Shown here: positions 1-7,083 of the stretch, piece by piece
Layout of the letters: each line of letters opens with the position of its first letter
Position numbering within the stretch: position 1 is the stretch's first letter
Source of the DNA: JBBIWA01 sp037439425
Lineage (GTDB): Bacteria; Acidobacteriota; Blastocatellia; RBC074
Assembly (NCBI GenBank): GCA_037439425.1
Contig: JBBIWA010000104.1
Location: 1-15,321 of the forward strand
Direction: 5' to 3'
Length of the DNA stretch: 15,321 bases
The notes under the pieces: generated by a model
Databases searched by the model: none
Seen by the model: the letters and a program-made list of their open reading frames with translations, nothing else
What the model was told of the DNA's origin: nothing
Made by a program: the position numbers and the translations under genes

Positions 1-194
1 GCGAAGCGGCCCACGTTTCAATCAGCGGTACCGAGAGCCCACTTGCGGGCAAACAAGCTTCCTCGAAGCTGGGGCAGCGGCCGTTTGCTGCCGCTACTAT
101 CTACGATATTCCGCGATCGGTGTGCCCTCTGACTCAGTGAGGCACACAAGCGGCACTTGGGGCCTCTCGTTTCCCGCTTGAGCGGGAATTGCTG
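1..194 (+). repeat. Left copy of a ~195-bp inverted, multi-hairpin repeat
   Basis: This segment is the reverse complement of the right end of the window (15126-15321). I count 14 mismatches and one 2-base gap over about 196 columns (about 92%). The outer 118 bases differ at only three positions (1, 53, 104). The repeat is a chain of short palindromes: CGGTACCG at 26-33; GCCC/GGGC at 37-50; AGCTTC/GAAGCT with a 3-base loop at 56-70; two competing 6-bp stems within 73-95; CTGA-C-TCAG at 129-137; and TTCCCGCT-TG-AGCGGGAA at 171-188. It holds no plausible gene. Identity ends sharply after base 194, where purQ's own upstream region begins. It may be a dispersed non-coding repeat, or a structured RNA or terminator-like element. 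Confidence 0.9.
171..188. other. 8-bp perfect hairpin at the inner edge of the left repeat
   Basis: TTCCCGCT, a TG loop, then AGCGGGAA form a perfect 8-bp stem. It is kept unchanged in the right copy (15132-15149), although the bases just outside it on the outer side differ between copies. No T-run follows that would make it a normal intrinsic terminator. It sits at the inner boundary of the repeat. Confidence 0.7.
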
Positions 195-197
195 GCC

Positions 198-228
198 TTG
201 AAGCTAGACAATCCTCACCTGATATAGT
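198..228 (+). promoter_or_regulatory. Possible purQ promoter
   Basis: A weak sigma70-like pair, TTGAAG (198-203) and TATAGT (223-228), is separated by 19 bases, which is longer than ideal. It lies directly after the end of the left repeat and 48 bases before the purQ start. An alternative reading is TAGACA (205-210) with TAAAAC (228-233) at 17 bases. The rest of 195-275 shows nothing else except the purQ ribosome-binding site AAGGA at 263-267. Confidence 0.3.
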
Positions 229-275
229 AAAACTACAAACTAGACTCTCACCTCTCGAAAGTAAGGACCACGCAC

Positions 276-986
276 ATGAAATTCGGCGTTGTCGTCTTTC
301 CAGGTTCAAACTGTGATCACGATACTTACCACGTCATCAGTAAGGTCATCGGCCAGCCGGTAGATTTCATCTGGCATAAAGATGAGCACATCAACCAGTA
401 CGATGCGATTATCTTGCCAGGCGGATTTTCTTATGGGGACTACTTGCGGACCGGCGCGATTGCGCGCTTTTCACCAGTGATGCGTTCGGTTGCACGCTTT
501 GCGCGCGAAGGCGGATTGGTGCTCGGCATCTGCAATGGCTTCCAGATTCTGTGCGAAGCGGGGCTATTGCCGGGCGCGCTGTTGCGCAATCGCGATCTCA
601 AGTTCATCTGCCAGCATGTCACTGTTCGCCTTGAGCGTAATGATACTCCCTTCACTTCCGTTTATATGCCAGGCGAAGTGCTGAGCATTCCCATTGCCCA
701 CGGCGAAGGCAATTACTTCTGCGATCGGGGAACGCTGGATGAGCTGGAGAGGGAAGGTCGTGTGATCTTCCGGTACTGTGATGCTGAAGGCCGGATCACT
801 GAGGAGTCCAATCCCAATGGCTCGCTCCATAACATTGCTGGTATCTGCAACCGCGAACGTAACGTGCTCGGCCTGATGCCACATCCGGAGCGTGCCTCGG
901 AAGACATGCTGGGCAGCCACGATGGACGCAAAATCTTCAGCTCGATGGCAGTCTCAATTGAAGAACTGGCGAAAGTCAGAGCCTGA
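276..986 (+). CDS. purQ: Phosphoribosylformylglycinamidine synthase, glutaminase subunit (PurQ)
   Basis: PurQ is the glutamine amidotransferase of the FGAM synthase complex. It hydrolyses glutamine and passes ammonia to PurL, which turns FGAR into FGAM in de novo purine synthesis in the cytoplasm. At 236 residues it has normal PurQ length. The class I amidotransferase triad is visible: nucleophile Cys86 in GICNG (84-88), and His203 and Glu205 in PHPER (202-206). The N-terminal VVVFPGSNCD motif and the LPGGFSYGDYLR segment (48-58) are typical. The ATG at 276 has AAGGA eight bases upstream. purL starts six bases after the purQ stop, so the two are almost certainly co-transcribed and translationally coupled. 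PurS, the small bridging subunit this arrangement usually needs, is not in the window. Confidence 0.97.
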   Translation: MKFGVVVFPGSNCDHDTYHVISKVIGQPVDFIWHKDEHINQYDAIILPGGFSYGDYLRTGAIARFSPVMRSVARFAREGGLVLGICNGFQILCEAGLLPGALLRNRDLKFICQHVTVRLERNDTPFTSVYMPGEVLSIPIAHGEGNYFCDRGTLDELEREGRVIFRYCDAEGRITEESNPNGSLHNIAGICNRERNVLGLMPHPERASEDMLGSHDGRKIFSSMAVSIEELAKVRA

Positions 987-992
987 ACCAAT

Positions 993-3323
993 ATGAAGAT
1001 CACACCTGAACTGATCAGGCAGCATAATCTCACACCTGAAGAATACGAACGTATCAAGCAATTGTTGGGGCGCGAACCCAATCTGACCGAGCTGGGGATC
1101 TTCTCCGTGATGTGGTCAGAACACTGCTCTTACAAATCATCCAAGATTCATCTCAGACGCCTGCCAACCGAAGGGGCGTGTCTAGTGCAAGGGCCGGGTG
1201 AGAATGCGGGCATCGTGGACATCGGCGATGGCTGGTGCGTAGCTTTCAAGATCGAATCGCACAATCATCCTTCCTTCATCGAACCCTATCAGGGAGCAGC
1301 GACAGGCGTGGGCGGCATTCTGCGCGACATCTTCACCATGGGTGCACGACCTGTGGCGCTGATGAACAGTCTGCGCTTCGGCCCCGTTCGCGATAAGGAT
1401 GCGAAAGATGAAGCCTCGCGCCGGGTAGTGGCACGTAATCGGCGGATGATGGCTGGGGTGGTGAAGGGATTGGGCGACTATGGCAATGCGTTTGGCACGC
1501 CGACGGTTGGCGGCGAGGTCTATTTTGCCGATTGCTATTCGCTCAATCCGCTGGTCAATGCTTTCGCGCTCGGCCTGGTGCGGCGCGAGCAGATCTTTTA
1601 CGGCAAAGCGGAAGGCATCGGCAACGCGGTGATTTATGTCGGGGCCAGGACGGGGCGCGATGGGATTCACGGCGCGACGATGGCTTCAGCGGAATTTGAC
1701 GAAGCGGCGATCGAGAAGCGCCCGACAGTGCAGGTGGGTGATCCCTTCTCAGAGAAGCTGTTGCTTGAAGCCTGTCTCGAAGCCATGCGCGCTGGCGCTA
1801 TTGTCGGCATTCAGGACATGGGCGCGGCGGGCTTGACCTGCTCTTCGTGCGAGATGGGCGCGCGCGCAGGCACGGGTATTGAAATCAACCTGGACCTGGT
1901 GCCGCAACGCGAGGCAGGGATGACCGCTTACGAAATGATGCTCTCTGAATCTCAAGAGCGCATGCTGATTGTGGCTGAGCGCGGCTACGAACGGCAGGTG
2001 CACGACATCTTTCAGAAGTGGGACCTGGAAGCCGTAACGATTGGGCGCGTGACTGCTGACGGGCGGCTGCGCGTGATTCATAAAGGCGAAGTCGTAGCCG
2101 ACATCCCGAACGCGGCGCTGACCGATGAAGCGCCGCTCTACAATCGGCCTCAAACCCCCATTCAGTTCGAGGTCAAAGATCTCACACCGAAGATCGCCGC
2201 GAGCTTACAGGCACTGGCTCAGGAGGTCGGCAGCTCAGAGAGGTCGAAGCTGGTGAGCGAGGTATTATTGCGCTTACTAGTAGCGCCGAATCTCGCGTCG
2301 AAGGAGTGGGTTTATCGCCAATATGATCATATGGTGCGCACCAACACCGTCGTATTGCCGGGTTCGGATGCTGCCGTGATTCGGGTCAAAGAGACGCGGC
2401 GGTTGCTGGCAATGTCGCTTGATGGCAATGGGCGCTACTGCGCGCTCAGTCCGCGTGAAGGTGCGCGGCTGGCCGTTGCCGAAGCGGCGCGCAATGTGGT
2501 CTGCAGTGGCGCGCGACCGCTGGCGATCACTAACTGTCTGAACTTCGCCAACCCTGAAAGGCCGGAAGTGATGTGGGCTTTTAGCGAGGTGGTGGACGGC
2601 ATTGCTGAAGTTTGCCGCGCATTCGGCACGCCCGTCACCGGCGGGAATGTGAGCTTCTACAATGAGACTGAAGGTCGCGGCATTTATCCCACCCCGGTGA
2701 TCGGGATGTTGGGAGTGATTGAAGCACCACGCCACACTACCACTCAGTGGTTCAAGGAAAAGGGCGATCTCATCCTGCTGCTTGGTCAGACGCGCCCGGA
2801 GCTGGGCGCAAGCGAATTTCTGGCTAGTATCATCGGCGAGGTCTGTGGCGCTGTTCCTCAACTAGACCTATCCCTTGAGCAAGCGGTTCAGCGCGCCTGC
2901 CGAGCGGCGATCGAGCGCGGGCTGGTGCGCTCAGCTCACGATTGCTCTGATGGTGGCCTGGCTGTGGCTTTGGCAGAGAGCTGTTTCTCGCACTACCGTC
3001 ACCACGCCATCGGCGCGCGCATCAACCTTTCTCGCCAACTTCTCACCGCTGCGGGGAATCTAGCAGCAGATGAGTTGCTCAGCGCAGTAGCCTTGCTCTT
3101 TGGTGAGTCCGCTTCACGAATCATTATCAGCACGCGGCCAGAGAATGTTGAGGGGGTAATTGAGATAGCCAAAGAGGCAGGCACACCTTGTTCAGTAATT
3201 GGCGAAGTTGGCGGCAGCAATCTGCAGATTACTCTGGACGATGAGCCCCTGATCGATTATTCGGTAGCAGAGCTGGAAAGGTTATGGCGCCACTCACTGG
3301 CTACCCATCTGGAAACGCGGTAG
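993..3323 (+). CDS. purL: Phosphoribosylformylglycinamidine synthase, synthetase subunit (PurL)
   Basis: PurL is the ATP-dependent subunit that amidates FGAR to FGAM, using ammonia from PurQ. At 776 residues it is the small form, which works with separate PurQ and PurS, and not the ~1,300-residue fused form. WSEHCSYKSS (41-50) carries the conserved active-site His44, and ESHNHPS (88-94) belongs to the nucleotide/FGAR site. Two AIRS-type halves follow. In the second half the NCLNFANPE segment (about residue 514), the TGGNVSFYNE segment (about 548) and DCSDGGLAVALAE (about 650) are recognisable. No strong Shine-Dalgarno precedes the ATG, which fits coupling to the purQ stop six bases upstream. 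The frame is intact. The next gene is convergent. Confidence 0.97.
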   Translation: MKITPELIRQHNLTPEEYERIKQLLGREPNLTELGIFSVMWSEHCSYKSSKIHLRRLPTEGACLVQGPGENAGIVDIGDGWCVAFKIESHNHPSFIEPYQGAATGVGGILRDIFTMGARPVALMNSLRFGPVRDKDAKDEASRRVVARNRRMMAGVVKGLGDYGNAFGTPTVGGEVYFADCYSLNPLVNAFALGLVRREQIFYGKAEGIGNAVIYVGARTGRDGIHGATMASAEFDEAAIEKRPTVQVGDPFSEKLLLEACLEAMRAGAIVGIQDMGAAGLTCSSCEMGARAGTGIEINLDLVPQREAGMTAYEMMLSESQERMLIVAERGYERQVHDIFQKWDLEAVTIGRVTADGRLRVIHKGEVVADIPNAALTDEAPLYNRPQTPIQFEVKDLTPKIAASLQALAQEVGSSERSKLVSEVLLRLLVAPNLASKEWVYRQYDHMVRTNTVVLPGSDAAVIRVKETRRLLAMSLDGNGRYCALSPREGARLAVAEAARNVVCSGARPLAITNCLNFANPERPEVMWAFSEVVDGIAEVCRAFGTPVTGGNVSFYNETEGRGIYPTPVIGMLGVIEAPRHTTTQWFKEKGDLILLLGQTRPELGASEFLASIIGEVCGAVPQLDLSLEQAVQRACRAAIERGLVRSAHDCSDGGLAVALAESCFSHYRHHAIGARINLSRQLLTAAGNLAADELLSAVALLFGESASRIIISTRPENVEGVIEIAKEAGTPCSVIGEVGGSNLQITLDDEPLIDYSVAELERLWRHSLATHLETR

Positions 3324-3384
3324 AAATCTCGTTCTCACTTCGCTCAGGTAAGCCACAAGATCAGTCTTGGCCCCGCGCGGCTTC

Positions 3385-3410
3385 AAGGTTGCCAACCCGC
3401 TCCCAACCTT
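3385..3410. terminator. Possible hairpin between convergent purL and the HDOD gene
   Basis: AAGGTTG (3385-3391) and CAACCTT (3404-3410) can form a 7-bp stem with a 12-base loop, in the 99-base gap between the convergent genes. No clear T-run follows on either strand. It is only a weak candidate for a two-way terminator. Confidence 0.3.
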
Positions 3411-3422
3411 ATCAAGCAATTA

Positions 3423-4694
3423 CTATCTGATCAGCAGTTCCTGAGCAGCCTTCAGAGACTCCGGAATACGCTCCAGAATCGCCTCCATCTGAGTCTCAGA
3501 CAGGCCGAGCAAGCCAGTAGCAGGCAGGCCGATAAATCCCTCCACGGTTGGCCAGCCAGTTGCTAACGAGTCACCCGGTTGAGACTTAAGTGCTTGATCA
3601 AAGGCCGAGACCAGCCGATCACTGAGGTTCGCAACTGCCACGTAGTCACGATACTTAGTGGCTGCCGGCAAAGCGTGGTGGCAGGTAATCGCTTCAAGCA
3701 CTGTTTCCGGCAGATGCCATTTCTCACCAACCACACCTCCGACTTTCGGGTGATAAGTCTCCACAATGCTCTCGACTACCTCGGTGGGAGCCATCTGGTA
3801 GTCACGCTCCTTCTCCATCACTTCCTGAATCAGCGAGAGCAGCACGATCTTTCCGAAGTCCATCATCAAACCGCACAGGAAGGCCAGCTCACGGTCCAAC
3901 CGCGCAGTCATCGCAATCGCGCGTGCCGCCAGAGCGCAAGCGAACGAATGCTGCCAGAGCCTTTTCTTTTCCGCCAGAAAAATATCGCGTTTGGCAAATG
4001 CGCTTTGCAACGAGAGCGCCAGAACAAGATTGGTCACCGCCTGGGAGCCGAGCCGCTGCACGGCCAGCGGAAGCGAGTCGATGTGGCGCTCGCTGCCATA
4101 AAAAGCCGAATTAGCCTGTTTGAGGATCTGGGCAGCGATCACCTGATCGGTGAGAATCACTGCGCTCAGATCGCGCAATGAATAATCTTCACGCCGGGTG
4201 ATCTCCAGGATCTTGTCCACTACCGACGGCAACAGCGGCACTTTGAACTTGCCCTGCAGCAAGCGGTCAATAATAGCCAGACGCAACCCCTCTGCGGCCG
4301 TAAAGGTTGAGGCGCGGCTCTGGCCGGTCACAGCGCCTGTCTTCCGTGCAGCTTCCTCGGCCTCATCGAATTCGCGGAAGGTATCAAGCACCAGTTGTTG
4401 CGTCCCCAGACCTAGATTTATCGCTGCGACCTCGGCGGGAAGGGGAGCTTCAGTAAACTCGAACCTGCCATCCGGCCACTGCAAGGTCTCGGCCAGAATT
4501 CTTCTGACATTCTCTTCGCTGTCGGTTGAATGATAAGCAGTCGAGGTAGCAGTCGCGATAGCTCCGTCACTAAAGTAGAACTTTTGCCTGATCTTCTCGT
4601 GCTCAAGCACCAACACACCTGTTTTATGCATCAACTCGAGCCACTGGAACAGGTCTGGCAGTGGCATCGTCCGAAGCTCTCCACGAAGACTCAT
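3423..4694 (-). CDS. PATAN (DUF4388)-HDOD domain signalling protein
   Basis: This 423-residue cytoplasmic protein has two parts. Residues 1-100 look like a PATAN/DUF4388 module: the start MSLRGELRTMPLPDLFQWLE, then a KTGVLVLE segment and a basic/aromatic stretch ending FSDGAI. Residues 148-350 look like an HDOD domain, opening with KVPLLPSVVDKILEI. It contains DQVIAAQILKQANSAFYG (183-200), QRLGSQAVTNLVL (213-225), and HPKVGG (315-320) followed by KWHLPE and CHH (338-340). HDOD is a non-hydrolytic relative of HD-GYP. Here the metal-binding HD is replaced by MDFGK (278-282), so phosphodiesterase activity is not expected. Such proteins act in two-component, c-di-GMP or motility networks, but no receiver domain or partner is nearby. 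ATG start; a purine-rich stretch precedes it. A strong promoter lies at 4862-4891. Confidence 0.88.
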   Translation of the reverse strand: MSLRGELRTMPLPDLFQWLELMHKTGVLVLEHEKIRQKFYFSDGAIATATSTAYHSTDSEENVRRILAETLQWPDGRFEFTEAPLPAEVAAINLGLGTQQLVLDTFREFDEAEEAARKTGAVTGQSRASTFTAAEGLRLAIIDRLLQGKFKVPLLPSVVDKILEITRREDYSLRDLSAVILTDQVIAAQILKQANSAFYGSERHIDSLPLAVQRLGSQAVTNLVLALSLQSAFAKRDIFLAEKKRLWQHSFACALAARAIAMTARLDRELAFLCGLMMDFGKIVLLSLIQEVMEKERDYQMAPTEVVESIVETYHPKVGGVVGEKWHLPETVLEAITCHHALPAATKYRDYVAVANLSDRLVSAFDQALKSQPGDSLATGWPTVEGFIGLPATGLLGLSETQMEAILERIPESLKAAQELLIR

Positions 4695-4861
4695 CTGAAT
4701 CTCTTTCTCTCAGCCAATCAATGCTGGATTCAAGCAGGCGCTAAATCGCCTCTTTTCTGGCGGGGCACAGTAACGCGGGAATGTCTGGCGAGCCAGGAGC
4801 TCTAGATTGAACTGGCCTGGGGGCAGGGTGGATGCAGCAAAGCGCAACCACCAGACGGCTT

Positions 4862-4891
4862 CTTATATCTTTACTTGGTAGGAGCTGTCAA
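4862..4891 (-). promoter_or_regulatory. sigma70-like promoter for the HDOD gene
   Basis: On the minus strand, a perfect -35 TTGACA (4891 down to 4886) is followed 18 bases later by TATAAG (4867 down to 4862), five of six matches to the -10 consensus. It points toward the HDOD gene, whose ATG is at 4694, giving a leader of about 160 bases. The rest of the 242-base gap (4695-4936) shows no gene or clear structure. Confidence 0.55.
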
Positions 4892-4936
4892 TTGCTTTTT
4901 CTGGCGCGGCTTCGCTACAGATGGCAGGCTGAGTTA

Positions 4937-5842
4937 CTACATCAAAGTTGGCGGAGCGAGGATCTTTTCAAGCGCTGCCCGATCGAGAAAATAAGTCTCA
5001 TTGCAAAAGTGGCAAGTCAGCTCGGCTCCCCCATCCTTGACCAACATATCTTCGACCTCAGTCCGGTCCAAGCAGGAAAGGATATGAATGGCTCGCTCAT
5101 AAGAGCAGCTGCAGCGGAACCGGACCTGATGTTGCTCCAGGACTTCAAAATCCAGATCGCCAAGCGCGGTTTGGAGAATCTCGTAGGCGCAAGCACCACG
5201 GCGAATCATCTCGGTCGTGTGCGGCGCGCGCATAACCGACTGCTCAATCGCCGTGATAGTCTCCGGCTCGACTCCCGGCATCAATTGGACGAGGAAACCA
5301 CCAGCAGCGGTGATGAGTCCCTGTTCCGGTTCGACAAACACGCCGAGCGAGAGAGCTGAATTGATCTGCTCGGAAACGGCCAGGTAATAAGCTATATCTT
5401 CGGCAATCTCACCGGAGACAATCGGCACCGAGCCGTAATAGGGCTCTTTCGTCAAGCCGATCTCATACCCTGCTTCACGAATGACGTAAAGCATGCCGCT
5501 ACCGACAATCCCTTTGACGTCGAGTTTACCGTGATCATTGATGGGCAGGTCTGCCTCCGGATGGCGAACGTAACCGCGAACGATCCCTTGCGCGCTCGCT
5601 TCAGCGATGATTGCGCCGAGCGGGCCCTCACATTGAAATCTGAGCGTGATGCGTTCCAGATCCTTATAGGTACGCCCCAGTAGCAGCGCGCCGGTCAAGG
5701 TTCTGCCGAGCGCGGCCGAAGCCGTCGGAGCAGTGGCGTGCCGCTGGCAAGCTTCGTTTACCAGCTCAGTGGTGATCGCAGCGAGCGCGCGGATTGTGGC
5801 ATTGGCCGCAGTGGCATGAATGAGATGGTCGTGATGCCGCAT
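4937..5842 (-). CDS. hslO: Hsp33 redox-regulated molecular chaperone
   Basis: Hsp33 is a cytosolic holdase activated by oxidation: its zinc-bound cysteines form disulfides under oxidative stress and the C-terminal part unfolds. The protein is about 301 residues, the usual length, and begins with the typical HLIHATAANATIRA segment. The C-terminal zinc site is complete: CSC, 30 residues, then CHFC, the same spacing I recall for E. coli Hsp33. A further Cys lies between them. I chose the ATG at 5842 because it puts the family N-terminus in place and has GGGAGA eight bases upstream. An in-frame TTG at 5860, with GGAG eight bases before it, would add six residues. It is divergent from the hydrolase gene and has its own promoter at 5895-5923. 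Confidence 0.95.
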   Translation of the reverse strand: MRHHDHLIHATAANATIRALAAITTELVNEACQRHATAPTASAALGRTLTGALLLGRTYKDLERITLRFQCEGPLGAIIAEASAQGIVRGYVRHPEADLPINDHGKLDVKGIVGSGMLYVIREAGYEIGLTKEPYYGSVPIVSGEIAEDIAYYLAVSEQINSALSLGVFVEPEQGLITAAGGFLVQLMPGVEPETITAIEQSVMRAPHTTEMIRRGACAYEILQTALGDLDFEVLEQHQVRFRCSCSYERAIHILSCLDRTEVEDMLVKDGGAELTCHFCNETYFLDRAALEKILAPPTLM

Positions 5843-5894
5843 AGCTATGTCTCCCAACAAAGAGTCAGCTCCTCTCGGTCAATGATGCCCGCCT

Positions 5895-5923
5895 ATTATC
5901 GCTTGCTCCCCTTTACTTGTCAC
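5895..5923 (-). promoter_or_regulatory. sigma70-like promoter for hslO
   Basis: On the minus strand GTGACA (5923 to 5918), 17 bases, then GATAAT (5900 to 5895) match the -35 and -10 consensus at five of six positions each, with ideal spacing. The predicted start of transcription is near 5888, leaving a short leader before hslO. No heat-shock (sigma32 or CIRCE) element was recognised. Confidence 0.6.
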
Positions 5924-5965
5924 TCACTTGGCTCAAGAAAACTGAATGCACGTCGCGCTAGACTA

Positions 5966-5974
5966 TGCTATGAT
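5966..5974 (+). promoter_or_regulatory. Possible extended -10 promoter for the hydrolase gene
   Basis: TGCTATGAT reads as an extended -10 element (TG, one base, then TATGAT). It lies about 100 bases before the hydrolase ATG in the divergent hslO/hydrolase intergenic region. No convincing -35 box is 17 bases upstream. Confidence 0.33.
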
Positions 5975-6075
5975 TTCTGCCATCATCTGGCCCCTCATCT
6001 CGAAGGTAGCTCAAGCGGTTCTACACCAGGCCGCAGCAGAGCAGCGCCCTACGTGACTCAAGAAGCGAGAAGCTC

Positions 6076-7029
6076 ATGCCAGTTCAACAGCGAAGCGTCA
6101 TTCTGCGTCTCGTCAAAGCTCTTTTACCGGCCATCATTAGTGTGCTGGTAGTTGTGGGATTGTTTCAAGGCTATCTGGTCTACCAACTGACCCATCCCAG
6201 GCGGACGGCAGAGGAAGCGACCCCGCAACAGTACAGCTTGCTGACGGGCGGCACGCTCCCTTGGAGTGCGGAACAGTGGGAAAACCACGACGGCACTCAG
6301 GCAGTCGGGTGGTTCTTGCGCGGCGTTTCAGGAGCACCCGCTATCATTTTGATCCACAGTTACGGCAAGAACCGCTCCGAGTTGCTCAACCTTGGAGTGA
6401 AGCTGCGCGAAGCTGGCTACCACGTCCTGCTACCCGACCTGCGCGGGCACGGAGCGAGTCCGGTCAGCTGGACCTCACTTGGCGGTTACGAGCGTGAAGA
6501 CTTGCTGGCGGCTATCAACCTCGTCAAATCGAAGCGCGACGGTCAAGGCCGCCAGCTTATAGATGGCCAGCGGATAGGAGTATATGGCGTCTCGCTCGGC
6601 GGCTACATCGCGCTGACTGCTGCCGCCGAGGACCCAACCATTCGCGTGGTGATCGTAGATTCGATCTTTCCCACACCTGATTGGCTGACGCGCGCCTGGG
6701 CGAAAGAGCTTTTCAACTTCGATCCGCCACTGCTTAATAGAATTATCAATTTCAGCTTGCGCTGTTACTTCCTCGGCCGCTACAACCAGAGGTCGGCGCT
6801 TGAGGCTTTTGACCACTATCAGGGAAAGAAGCTGTGGCTGGTAACCAGCAGCGCCGCCGGAGAGTTCGAGCGTTTGACGCTAGAGCTTTATCAGCAAGCG
6901 CCTGAACCGAAGCAACTCTCGCGCCTCGAATACAGCCGCTTCTCGCGCCTGGAAGGAGTCACTCAGGATGTCTACGATGATTTGATAGTCAGTTACTTTC
7001 GCCGGGAGCTGCCCAGAGTAGCACCGTGA
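6076..7029 (+). CDS. Membrane-anchored alpha/beta-hydrolase fold protein, probably catalytically degenerate
   Basis: The 317-residue protein starts with a basic segment and one hydrophobic helix (about 15-37), with no cleavable signal evident. It is probably an inner-membrane protein with the hydrolase part in the periplasm. An alpha/beta-hydrolase core follows: strand ILIHSYGKNRSE (91-102, oxyanion region), LLPDLRGHGAS (118-128) and the nucleophile elbow GVSLGG (171-176, Ser173). It resembles the dienelactone-hydrolase / S9-like group. The C-terminal part looks abnormal: strand KLWLVTSS (252-259) is not followed by the expected Gly-x-x-Asp, and no histidine exists after His247, where the catalytic His should lie. 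The reading frame is intact, so this is not an obvious frameshift. It may be a pseudo-enzyme or use other residues; the substrate is unknown. GAGAAG precedes the ATG. Confidence 0.8.
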   Translation: MPVQQRSVILRLVKALLPAIISVLVVVGLFQGYLVYQLTHPRRTAEEATPQQYSLLTGGTLPWSAEQWENHDGTQAVGWFLRGVSGAPAIILIHSYGKNRSELLNLGVKLREAGYHVLLPDLRGHGASPVSWTSLGGYEREDLLAAINLVKSKRDGQGRQLIDGQRIGVYGVSLGGYIALTAAAEDPTIRVVIVDSIFPTPDWLTRAWAKELFNFDPPLLNRIINFSLRCYFLGRYNQRSALEAFDHYQGKKLWLVTSSAAGEFERLTLELYQQAPEPKQLSRLEYSRFSRLEGVTQDVYDDLIVSYFRRELPRVAP

Positions 7030-7046
7030 ATACGAGCTGCCGAAGT

Positions 7047-7080
7047 AGATAGCGAAGCAACTACCAGCGGCCAGCTATCT
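7047..7080. terminator. Weak inverted repeat between convergent genes
   Basis: AGATAGC (7047-7053) and GCTATCT (7074-7080) are complementary, with a 20-base loop, in the 54-base gap between the convergent hydrolase and glycosyltransferase genes. The long loop and lack of a T-run make termination doubtful. Confidence 0.22.
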
Positions 7081-7083
7081 CCC

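Noticed and set aside
97..309. A 70-residue minus-strand frame across the left repeat
   Set aside because: It is mostly repeat sequence and purQ leader; no ribosome site or motif supports it.
2277..2861. A 194-residue minus-strand reading frame inside purL
   Set aside because: It is antisense to conserved PurL motifs and shows low-complexity shadow composition.
4832..5359. A 175-residue plus-strand reading frame
   Set aside because: It overlaps the hslO gene on the opposite strand, has no recognisable motifs, and hslO is certain.
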